DNA of 64,000 nt from assembly GCF_011601345.1 (NCBI RefSeq), contig NZ_JAAORB010000008.1, positions 40,657 through 104,656 on the forward strand, written 5' to 3'. Below are positions 10,843-17,489 of this stretch, piece after piece. The translations under genes and the position numbers were made by a program. Under the pieces are notes generated by a model that was not told the origin of the DNA, did not search any database, and worked only from the letters and a program-made list of their open reading frames with translations. Numbering within the stretch: the first letter of the stretch is position 1; each line of letters opens with the position of its first letter. Origin of the DNA: Roseovarius gahaiensis (GTDB lineage: Bacteria > Pseudomonadota > Alphaproteobacteria > Rhodobacterales > Rhodobacteraceae).

Positions 10843-11590
10843 CCCGATTCTTGATATTCGCGGGGTCTGCAAAGCCTTTGGCGCGCTTCAGGCCAGTCAG
10901 GATATCGACCTGACAGTGCGGCCGGGTGAGATTCACGCGCTGATCGGTCCCAACGGCGCGGGGAAATCCACCTTGATCCAGCAGATCGCGGGCGGGCTGC
11001 GCCCCGATGCAGGGCGTGTCCTTTTTGACGGATGCGATGTGACCAGCCTCAGCACCGCCGCGCGGGCGCGGCTTGGGATGGGGCGCACGTTTCAGATATC
11101 GTCACTGGCGATGGACTACACCGTGCTTCAAAACGCGGTGCTTGGCGCGCTTGGCGCGCGCGGCGATGTGTTTCGCTTTTTCCGCCCCGTCATGCGCGAC
11201 GCAGATTTGCTGGCACAGGCGCGCGTGGCGCTGACAACCGTGGGCTTGGACGAGTTTGAGGCGCTGCGCACCTCCGAGCTGTCGCACGGCCAACGCCGCC
11301 AGCTTGAAGTCGCCGTTGCCCTGACCTTGTCGCCCCGCGTGTTCCTAATGGATGAACCCATGGCCGGGCTTGGTGCCGAGGGGTCGCGCCGGTTGATGGA
11401 TTTGCTGGACGGTCTGCGCGCAGAGGCGCCCATTTTGCTGATCGAACACGATATGGATGCGGTGTTTGCCTTGGCCGACCGGATCAGCGTGCTGGTCTAT
11501 GGCCAGATCATCGCCACCGGCACGGTCGATGAAATCCGCGCCAACCGCGACGTGCGCACCGCCTATCTGGGCGAGGAGGAGGACGCATGA
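10835..11590 (+). CDS. ABC transporter ATP-binding protein (LivG family)
   Basis: This 251-residue ATPase has Walker A GPNGAGKST, signature LSHGQRRQLEVAVAL (one change from LSGGQ, common in LivG), and Walker B VFLMDEPMAGLG followed by the LLIEHDMD switch histidine. The true start is the ATG at 10835, 8 bases inside the upstream permease; the longer frame from 10655 only overlaps livM. It powers the LivH/LivM-type permeases. Confidence 0.92.
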   Translation: MTDPILDIRGVCKAFGALQASQDIDLTVRPGEIHALIGPNGAGKSTLIQQIAGGLRPDAGRVLFDGCDVTSLSTAARARLGMGRTFQISSLAMDYTVLQNAVLGALGARGDVFRFFRPVMRDADLLAQARVALTTVGLDEFEALRTSELSHGQRRQLEVAVALTLSPRVFLMDEPMAGLGAEGSRRLMDLLDGLRAEAPILLIEHDMDAVFALADRISVLVYGQIIATGTVDEIRANRDVRTAYLGEEEDA

Positions 11591-12276
11591 GCTTTCTGAC
11601 CCTGTCGCGCATATCGGCCTTTTACGGCCCCAGCCAAGCGCTGTTTGACGTGAACCTGTCGCTGGACGAAGGGCAGGTGCTGGCGCTGATGGGGCGAAAC
11701 GGCATGGGCAAATCGACCACGGTCAAGGTGATCTGTCGCTTGTTGTCGCACAAGGGCGGCACTGTGGTGTTCGACGGGCGCGATCTGGCGCGCGTGCCCG
11801 CGCATCGCGCGGCGCGGGCAGGGATCGGCCTTGTGCCCGAGGGGCGGCGCTGTTTCACCAACCTGACGGTGCAGGAAAACCTGATCGCAGCGGCCCGGCC
11901 CGGCCCTTGGGATATGGCCGCCGTGGGTCGTCTTTTTCCGCGGCTTATTGATCGGGCGGGTCAGGGGGCGGCGTCGCTTTCGGGGGGCGAGCAACAGATG
12001 CTGGCCATTGGCCGCGCCCTGATGACCAACCCGCGGCTTTTGATCCTTGACGAGGCGACCGAGGGGCTGGCCCCCGTGGTGCGTCAGGAAATCTGGGCTG
12101 CCATCCGGCTGCTCAAGGCGGACACCGGGATGGCGCTGATCGTGATCGACAAGTCGATTCGCGAACTGTCGAACGTGGCCGACAGCGCCGTGATCCTTGA
12201 AAAAGGCCGCAGCGTTTGGCAAGGCGCGTTCGGTGCTCTGACCCCGGATGTGACCGACCGGTATCTGGGCGTCTAG
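11587..12276 (+). CDS. ABC transporter ATP-binding protein (LivF family)
   Basis: This 229-residue second ATPase has Walker A GRNGMGKST, signature LSGGEQQMLAIGRAL, and Walker B LLILDEATEGLAP. It starts 4 bases inside the LivG-type gene. The usual switch histidine after Walker B is replaced in the segment ALIVIDKSI (D-K instead of E-H/Q-N), which may matter for its catalytic site. It is the last gene of the four-gene operon. Confidence 0.9.
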   Translation: MSFLTLSRISAFYGPSQALFDVNLSLDEGQVLALMGRNGMGKSTTVKVICRLLSHKGGTVVFDGRDLARVPAHRAARAGIGLVPEGRRCFTNLTVQENLIAAARPGPWDMAAVGRLFPRLIDRAGQGAASLSGGEQQMLAIGRALMTNPRLLILDEATEGLAPVVRQEIWAAIRLLKADTGMALIVIDKSIRELSNVADSAVILEKGRSVWQGAFGALTPDVTDRYLGV

Positions 12277-12425
12277 CATAAGGCCTAGACGGGTTGTCTG
12301 AGCGTCGAAATGTTGCCCAGCCGGGATCGGCGGGTGACAGCCGGTCGCGCCCCTGATCGGGTCACTGGGCTTGAGCCTGTTCTCAAACATGCTACGTTTG
12401 GACGTGAACAAGGGGAGTCTTAGAC

Positions 12426-12758
12426 ATGCCAAAACTCATCCGCCTTTACATCACTCACGTTGCCATCGGCTTTGGTATCGCGGCGGCCTTTGTGGGCATG
12501 TTGCTGTATTTTAATGTTGCCACCCTGTGGCATCTGGTCAGCACATCCGACAAGGGCCTATTGGCGGTGGTGATCCTGTGGATTTCCAACGGCGTCATTT
12601 TTGCCGGGGTGCAGTTCGGTATCGCCGTGATGCGCCTGAAAGACGATGACGACGAGGGTCCGCGCGGTGGGCTGCGCCAGCATGTAATGCGCCCCGAACA
12701 CGCGACGATTCCTGTCCCGGCGGACGAAGAGCGCAAAAGCCTGTTCGGAAAGCGCTAA
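12426..12758 (+). CDS. Small inner-membrane protein, function unknown
   Basis: This 110-residue protein has two hydrophobic segments (about 10-32 and 44-68), followed by an acidic stretch DDDDEG and a charged cytoplasmic tail ending KSLFGKR. I do not recognise a named family. It stands alone between the transporter operon and the structured intergenic region. The start ATG follows AAGGGGAG at a 10-base distance. Confidence 0.7.
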   Translation: MPKLIRLYITHVAIGFGIAAAFVGMLLYFNVATLWHLVSTSDKGLLAVVILWISNGVIFAGVQFGIAVMRLKDDDDEGPRGGLRQHVMRPEHATIPVPADEERKSLFGKR

Positions 12759-12846
12759 GCGCGAGGTCCAAACATGACGAATAGATCGGGTCGTGCCAAC
12801 CGCACGGCCCGTTTCAGTTTGCGTTAATGACAGTGCTAGATGGAAA

Positions 12847-13043
12847 GGTGTGACGGGCCCGCACGCGGCCGTTTGGTTCTCTCATTCCCGAGGACCTGTA
12901 TATACAGGTGGGTGTCGGAATTAACCAGACCAGGGCCTGGCCAGAGCCAACTCCCTCGGAATTGCTTAAGGCCACCGGAATGCAACCGATCACGAGAAGG
13001 GCAGCACCCGCCACAGACCCTAGGTAGGGCTTATCGTGGCACC
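12847..13043 (+). ncRNA. Candidate structured small RNA (6S-like size), mmcB upstream region
   Basis: About 300 bases without a plausible gene hold an unusually foldable segment. Bases 12872-12878 (TTTGGTT) pair with 12923-12929 (AACCAGA). Inside, ATTC and CGA pair with TCGGAAT, and the perfect 16-base palindrome ACCTGTATATACAGGT at 12894-12909 caps a 60-base rod. GGTGTGACG at 12847-12855 can pair with CGTGGCACC at 13035-13043 (one mismatch), closing a total of about 197 bases. GGGC at 13027-13030 can pair with GCCC at 12857-12860. Length and closing stem would suit 6S RNA, but I cannot confirm the family. The strand is inferred from the neighbouring gene order only. Confidence 0.4.
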
Positions 13044-13061
13044 GGACAAGGGGTTGCATGC

Positions 13062-13076
13062 GTTCTGCTTTTGTTC
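13062..13076 (+). promoter_or_regulatory. LexA (SOS) box of mmcB
   Basis: GTTC-TGCTTTT-GTTC matches exactly the alphaproteobacterial LexA consensus GTTC-N7-GTTC. It ends 11 bases before the ATG at 13088, which also argues against the earlier in-frame ATG at 13058, since that one lies upstream of the operator. Confidence 0.75.
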
Positions 13077-13087
13077 ATATTGGGTGC

Positions 13088-13540
13088 ATGACTATGCCGA
13101 CCGATCCTACTTTGCAACCCGGACAGCTTTTGGCGCGTGGGGTCTGCCGGCATTTACTGGGCCATGACTTTGTTTGTATTGAAGAATTCAGCCCCGAACG
13201 CGGCAAGCGTGTTGATGTCATGGCGCTTGGCCCAAAAGGCCAGCTCTGGGTGATCGAATGCAAATCTTCGCGCGCCGATTTTACATCCGATGCGAAATGG
13301 CAAGGCTATCTGGAATGGGCGGATCGATTTTTCTGGGCGGTCGATGCGGATTTCCCGACCGATCTGTTGCCTGACGAGACCGGGCTGATCATCGCCGATG
13401 CGTATGACGCCGAAATTCTGCGAAGGGGGCCGGAAACCCGGCTGGCAGGCGCGCGCCGCAACGCTGTGATCCGCCGATTTGCCCGCCATGCGGCCTTGCG
13501 TTTGCAGGGGCTGCGCGATCCGGGCGGGTTTAGCCCTTAG
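13088..13540 (+). CDS. mmcB: MmcB family DNA repair protein
   Basis: This 150-residue protein of the MmcB family is known from Caulobacter, where it protects against mitomycin C. Features are PGQLLARGVCRHLLGHDFVCIEEF, then the nuclease-like fold residues RVDVMALGPKGQLWVIECKSS (an ExK-type core) and KWQGYLEWADRFFWAVD. The LexA box just upstream fits SOS induction. The start could be the ATG at 13088 or 13094. Its end overlaps the end of the opposite-strand DUF6324 gene by 11 bases. Confidence 0.88.
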   Translation: MTMPTDPTLQPGQLLARGVCRHLLGHDFVCIEEFSPERGKRVDVMALGPKGQLWVIECKSSRADFTSDAKWQGYLEWADRFFWAVDADFPTDLLPDETGLIIADAYDAEILRRGPETRLAGARRNAVIRRFARHAALRLQGLRDPGGFSP

Positions 13541-13715
13541 CCTGTGCCGCTTTGACAGCGGCCATGATCTCGCTGGCGATGTCTTCGGCTTCCTCGGGTG
13601 AGAAATCCATCGGAATCTCAAGGCCATCCGCCTCGATGAACAGGCGCACCATGCCCTGATCGGTCGGTCCGATCTGAAGGTTCGCCTCGATGTCGCGTTC
13701 GGTGTTGATGCCCAT
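13530..13715 (-). CDS. DUF6324 family small protein
   Basis: This 61-residue protein begins MGINTERDIEANLQIGPTDQ and ends in an alanine-rich helix. The sequence is typical of the DUF6324 family of Rhodobacteraceae; its role is unknown. The ATG at 13715 has GGAGG at a 5-base distance, while the longer frame from 13769 has no site. It is convergent with mmcB and overlaps its tail. Confidence 0.8.
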   Translation of the reverse strand: MGINTERDIEANLQIGPTDQGMVRLFIEADGLEIPMDFSPEEAEDIASEIMAAVKAAQAKG

Positions 13716-13878
13716 AACGGCCTCCTGTTCAAGCGCTTTGGGGATACTCTGGCCTGCCGCGAAAGGCAAGCTGTGCGCCAGACCGCCGTGTCGCGGCCCC
13801 CGCCCGCCGTGACTTGTGAAAATTCAACCATCAACAGGCTTGCAATCGCCCGCGCGGAAAGTTAAATCGCGCTGCAGT

Positions 13879-13955
13879 GCCGCCTTAGCTCAGTTGGTTA
13901 GAGCGCTGGATTGTGGATCCAGAGGTCCCCTGTTCAAGCCAGGGAGGCGGTACCA
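13879..13955 (+). tRNA. tRNA-His (GTG)
   Basis: The cloverleaf is complete: acceptor GCCGCCT/AGGCGGT with a G-T pair at its end, D arm, anticodon stem CTGGA/TCCAG around TTGTGGA (anticodon GTG), T arm CCCTG/CAGGG, then A73 and an encoded CCA. Canonical tRNA-His has G-1 opposite C73. Here the base before the acceptor is T and position 73 is A, the known alphaproteobacterial form. The gene ends at the base before the stop codon of the convergent DUF6476 gene. Confidence 0.97.
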
Positions 13956-14261
13956 TCACTTTTCGATTGTAATGGTCTGCCGCAGCGCGCCGCTGTCGCG
14001 GTCGTAGATCAATATCCGGTCATCGTCAGTGACAACCGCATACCAGCCGTTGCCTTGGGTAAAGGCTGCTGCGCTTGCCCCGTCAGGCAGGGTGATCGTG
14101 CCGGGCAACTCCGGGCCTGTGTTGCTGAAGCGGGTGACAAACAGAAAGATGATCACTAGAAGGCCAGCAATCATCGTGCCCGTCAGGATCGTGACCAATA
14201 GGCGCAGATAACGTATCATCGCCGGGTCGATCTCCGGCTGAGGCTCGGGGCTGTTTTCCAT
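13956..14261 (-). CDS. DUF6476 family single-pass membrane protein
   Basis: This 101-residue protein has one membrane helix (about 19-42, LLVTILTGTMIAGLLVIIF). A small domain outside follows, with LPDGASAAAFTQGNGWYAVVTDDDRILIYDR, resembling one beta-propeller blade. It belongs to the DUF6476 family; its role is unknown. Its start codon (14261-14259) shares two bases with the start codon of the divergent pseudouridine synthase. AAGGG lies 8 bases upstream. Its stop abuts the tRNA-His 3' end. Confidence 0.8.
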   Translation of the reverse strand: MENSPEPQPEIDPAMIRYLRLLVTILTGTMIAGLLVIIFLFVTRFSNTGPELPGTITLPDGASAAAFTQGNGWYAVVTDDDRILIYDRDSGALRQTITIEK

Positions 14262-15306
14262 GGGGTCTACCCTTGTTTCTTTTCGGATCGCTGCCGATCC
14301 GCCACCGCGCCTTGATAAGGCTTTGGCCCGCGATGTGCCAGAGGCGGCCGCACTGTCACGCACCCGGCTTGCCCGGCTGATTTCCGAGGGCGCGGTGCAG
14401 GTCAACGGTGCCGCCATGGCCGACCCCAAGGCGCGTGTGACTGAGGGCGACCAGATCGACATCACCGTGCCGCAAGCCCAAGACAGCCATATCGCCCCCG
14501 AAGATATCACGCTGAACGTTGTGTTCGAGGATGACGACCTGATCGTCATCAATAAACCCCCCGGCATGGTCGTGCACCCCGCCCCCGGCAGCCCCGGCGG
14601 CACCTTGGTTAATGCGCTGCTGCATCACTGCGGTGATAGTTTGTCGGGTGTGGGCGGGGCCAAGCGCCCCGGCATCGTGCATCGCATCGACAAGGACACA
14701 TCGGGCCTGCTGGTGGTGGCCAAATCTGATCGTGCGCATCATGGCTTGGCGGTGCAGTTCGAAAAACACAGCGTCGAACGCTATTATCGGGCGGCGGTTT
14801 ATGGTGTGCCGAATGCCGCTGACCCGCGCCTGCGCGGTGTGCGCGGCGTCAGCTTTGAGGCAGGCAATATCATGAAAATCACCACCGGGCTGGCGCGCCA
14901 TCGCACCGACCGGCAGAAACAGGCCGTGACCTTCGAGGGCGGACGCCATGCCGTGACCCGGGCGCGCGTGGTGCAAAGTTTTGGCAAGCCGCCTGCCGCG
15001 TCGCTGGTGGAATGCTGGCTGGAAACCGGGCGCACCCATCAGATCAGGGTGCATATGGCCCATGCGGGCCATGGCCTGATCGGTGATCCGGTCTATGGCG
15101 GGCGACGCAAACTGCCTCTGCGGGCTTTGCCGCAGACGGCGCTGGATGCTGTTGGCCGGTTTTCACGACAAGCATTGCATGCCGCTGTTTTGGGATTTGA
15201 ACACCCGGTTTCCGGCGAAAACCTTAGGTTTGAGGCCCCTTTGCCCGATGATATGGCAAATTTGCTAAGCTATCTGGGCGACGGCGCTGCGCGCACGGAT
15301 GCGTGA
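14260..15306 (+). CDS. rluD: RluA/RluD family pseudouridine synthase
   Basis: This 348-residue enzyme isomerises uridines in rRNA. An N-terminal S4-like RNA-binding domain (about 15-75, LDKALARDVPEAAALSRTRL) precedes the catalytic domain with HRIDKDTSGLLVVAK. Asp144 is the catalytic aspartate. ETGRTHQIRVHMAHAGHGLIGDPVYGG follows. Length and order fit RluD (23S helix 69), but RluA-family specificity cannot be settled by eye. The ATG at 14260 lies inside the CATG shared with the divergent DUF6476 gene. Confidence 0.88.
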   Translation: MGSTLVSFRIAADPPPRLDKALARDVPEAAALSRTRLARLISEGAVQVNGAAMADPKARVTEGDQIDITVPQAQDSHIAPEDITLNVVFEDDDLIVINKPPGMVVHPAPGSPGGTLVNALLHHCGDSLSGVGGAKRPGIVHRIDKDTSGLLVVAKSDRAHHGLAVQFEKHSVERYYRAAVYGVPNAADPRLRGVRGVSFEAGNIMKITTGLARHRTDRQKQAVTFEGGRHAVTRARVVQSFGKPPAASLVECWLETGRTHQIRVHMAHAGHGLIGDPVYGGRRKLPLRALPQTALDAVGRFSRQALHAAVLGFEHPVSGENLRFEAPLPDDMANLLSYLGDGAARTDA

Positions 15307-15376
15307 AGACCTGTCACATTTATCCTAAATTAACCCAAGTCCCGTCATTTTCCGTTAACATCCATAAGGCATGACC

Positions 15377-15405
15377 CTTGAAAACAGGTCGTTAGACGCC
15401 CAGAT
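15377..15405 (+). promoter_or_regulatory. Candidate sigma32-type promoter of rpoH
   Basis: CTTGAAA at 15377-15383 is identical to the sigma32 -35 consensus. After 15 bases comes CCCAGAT at 15399-15405, close to the -10 form CCCCAT-T. The rpoH start is 36 bases further on. A match suggests RpoH-dependent autoregulation, but it is only a sequence match. Confidence 0.45.
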
Positions 15406-15440
15406 GAATGTTAACATCCTAAACATCGGGAGGGACATTG

Positions 15441-16337
15441 GTGAGTAATTACGCAAATCTACCGGCCCCCACGCCGGAAGGCGGCTTGAACCGCTATATG
15501 CAGGAAATCCGCAAGTTTCCTCTTCTGCAACCGGAAGAGGAATACATGCTGGCCAAACGTTGGGCCGAGGAACAAGACACCGAGGCCGCACACAAGATGG
15601 TCACCAGCCACCTGCGGTTGGCGGCCAAGATTGCCATGGGCTACCGCGGCTATGGCCTGCCCACAGCCGAGGTGATTTCCGAGGCGAATGTTGGCCTGAT
15701 GCAGGCGGTCAAGCGGTTTGACCCTGAAAAAGGCTTTCGCCTTGCCACCTATGCCATGTGGTGGATCCGCGCCAGCATTCAGGAATACATCCTGCGCAGT
15801 TGGTCGATGGTGAAACTTGGCACCACCTCGGGCCAGAAAAAACTGTTCTTCAACCTTCGCAAGGCGAAGGCCAAGATTGGCGCTTTGGAAGAGGGCGACC
15901 TGCGCCCTGAGAACGTCAAGCAGATTGCCCATGATCTCGGCGTCACCGAGACTGAGGTGATTTCGATGAACCGGCGCATGTCGGGCGGCGATGCTTCGCT
16001 GAACGCTACGGTCGGCTCCGAGGGCGAAGGCACGATGGAGTGGCAGGATTGGCTGGAAGATGAAAGCGCCGATCAGGCCGCTGATTATGAAAAACGTGAT
16101 GAATTGGATGCGCGCCGCGAAATGCTGGCGGCGGCGATGGACGTTCTTAATGACCGCGAGCGTGATATCCTGACGCAGCGCCGCCTTAGCGATAAGACCA
16201 TCACGCTGGAAGATCTTAGCACGCAATATGATGTCAGCCGCGAACGGATTCGGCAAATCGAGGTGCGCGCCTTTGAAAAGCTGCAAAAACGGATGCGCGA
16301 CTTGGCGGCTGAGAAAGGGATGCTGTCCGCAACCTGA
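15441..16337 (+). CDS. rpoH: RNA polymerase heat-shock sigma factor RpoH
   Basis: This 298-residue sigma factor directs transcription of heat-shock and, in Rhodobacteraceae, singlet-oxygen genes. Region 2 has RFDPEKGFRLATYAMWWIRASIQEYILRSWS. The RpoH box QKKLFFNLRKAK (about 132-143) separates it from RpoD. Region 4 has TLEDLSTQYDVSRERIRQIEVRAFEKL. The start is read as the GTG at 15441, 6 bases after GGGAGGG; a TTG at 15438 would be too close to that site. Family members often have two RpoH genes, and I cannot tell RpoHI from RpoHII here. Confidence 0.95.
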   Translation: MSNYANLPAPTPEGGLNRYMQEIRKFPLLQPEEEYMLAKRWAEEQDTEAAHKMVTSHLRLAAKIAMGYRGYGLPTAEVISEANVGLMQAVKRFDPEKGFRLATYAMWWIRASIQEYILRSWSMVKLGTTSGQKKLFFNLRKAKAKIGALEEGDLRPENVKQIAHDLGVTETEVISMNRRMSGGDASLNATVGSEGEGTMEWQDWLEDESADQAADYEKRDELDARREMLAAAMDVLNDRERDILTQRRLSDKTITLEDLSTQYDVSRERIRQIEVRAFEKLQKRMRDLAAEKGMLSAT

Positions 16338-16366
16338 CCGCTTGCGCGAAACATCGTAAAAGCTTT

Positions 16367-16399
16367 AGCTTCTGCCGTGTATCGGCAGAAGCTTTTCTT
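16367..16399 (+). terminator. Rho-independent terminator of rpoH
   Basis: AGCTTCTGCCG pairs perfectly over 11 bases with CGGCAGAAGCT around TGTAT and is followed by TTTCTT. It lies 30 bases after the rpoH stop. Confidence 0.9.
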
Positions 16400-16411
16400 G
16401 GGAGTGGTCAT

Positions 16412-17467
16412 GTGAGTATCCTGCGAACCGTGCGACTTGGCCGGGTCTGGCTGTTGGGCGGGGTGATGGCTCTTGCGGCCTGCGCGCCCCGAGAAACCGC
16501 CTTGCGTGGTGCACCACACCCCGATGCAACTATTCAACCCATCCACATTGCCACCTTGCGCCCGTTTGACGCGACCGGGCAGGCCTTTGGCATGCTGCGT
16601 GCGGATCGTCTCAATTATTTCCGTGCGGATGTCTCGGTGCCGCCAACCCATCAGGTGGGACAGATCGAATGGCCTGACGAACAGCCGAACGCGGCAACCG
16701 ATTTCGTCGTGACCAAGACCGAAATCTTGGAAGGACAGGCGGGGCTTGTGCGCGACCTGCGCCGCACCGGCACCGGGCCTGAAACCCTTGTCTTTGTTCA
16801 CGGTTACAACAACACCCTGTCCGATTCGATGTATCGGCTGGCCCAGATTCGTGCGGATTTCGATTTGACCATGCCGTCGGTGCTGTTTTCATGGCCATCG
16901 GCGGGGGACCCGCGTGGCTATATCTATGACCGCGACAGCGTGTTGTATTCCCGAGATGCGTTCCTGTCGGTGCTGGATGCGCTGGCCACCGCGCCGAATG
17001 AGAAAGTGCTGTTACTGGCACATTCCATGGGGTCGCAACTGGTTATGGAAACGCTGCGACAGGCGGCCATACGCGGTGATCATGCGTTGCTTGGCCGGAT
17101 CAGCGGTGTTGTTCTGATGTCGCCCGATATCGACCCCGAATTATTTCAAAAGCAGGCGCAAGCCATAGGCCAACTGCCACAACCCTTTCTGATCTTCACC
17201 ACCCGTCAGGACCGTGCCTTGTCGGTCGCCGGGTGGCTGACCGGGCGCAAGCCCCGGCTGGGCCTGATCGACGGCCCGGAGAAAGTGCAGGGTCTGGATG
17301 TCAAAGTGATCGATTTCACCGCGCTTGCCGATGGCGCAGGCTACAATCACTTTGTGCCGGTCACGGCACCCGCAGCCGTCGAATTGCTGCGGGGGATGAT
17401 TGCCGAAAGCGGGTCGGGCGGTGATTTTTCCGATTACATGGTTCTTGTGCCGAAAGCCGCGCAGTGA
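16412..17467 (+). CDS. Lipoprotein alpha/beta hydrolase (DUF900-like esterase)
   Basis: This 351-residue protein has a lipoprotein signal, LAAC at 21-24, so the mature protein is probably anchored in the envelope. The rest is an alpha/beta hydrolase of the DUF900 type: LVFVHGYNNTLSDSM, FSWPSAGDPRGYIYDRDS, and the nucleophile elbow AHSMGS with Ser205. The start is a GTG at 16412 embedded in ATGTGA and preceded by GGGAG. The substrate is not known. It is convergent with the oligoendopeptidase gene. Confidence 0.82.
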   Translation: MSILRTVRLGRVWLLGGVMALAACAPRETALRGAPHPDATIQPIHIATLRPFDATGQAFGMLRADRLNYFRADVSVPPTHQVGQIEWPDEQPNAATDFVVTKTEILEGQAGLVRDLRRTGTGPETLVFVHGYNNTLSDSMYRLAQIRADFDLTMPSVLFSWPSAGDPRGYIYDRDSVLYSRDAFLSVLDALATAPNEKVLLLAHSMGSQLVMETLRQAAIRGDHALLGRISGVVLMSPDIDPELFQKQAQAIGQLPQPFLIFTTRQDRALSVAGWLTGRKPRLGLIDGPEKVQGLDVKVIDFTALADGAGYNHFVPVTAPAAVELLRGMIAESGSGGDFSDYMVLVPKAAQ

Positions 17468-17489
17468 TGCGCTGCCCCCTGTCTGGGCC

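Noticed and set aside
12894..12909. ACCTGTATATACAGGT considered as a lux-type quorum-sensing box.
   Set aside because: The half sites match, but the spacing is 4 bases shorter than the 20-base lux box, and the palindrome fits better as the tip of an RNA rod.
12847..13043. Structured region identified as RNase P RNA because of the ACAGA...GGCTTATCG stretch.
   Set aside because: The GAGGAAAGTCC core and other RNase P elements are missing and the length is too short.
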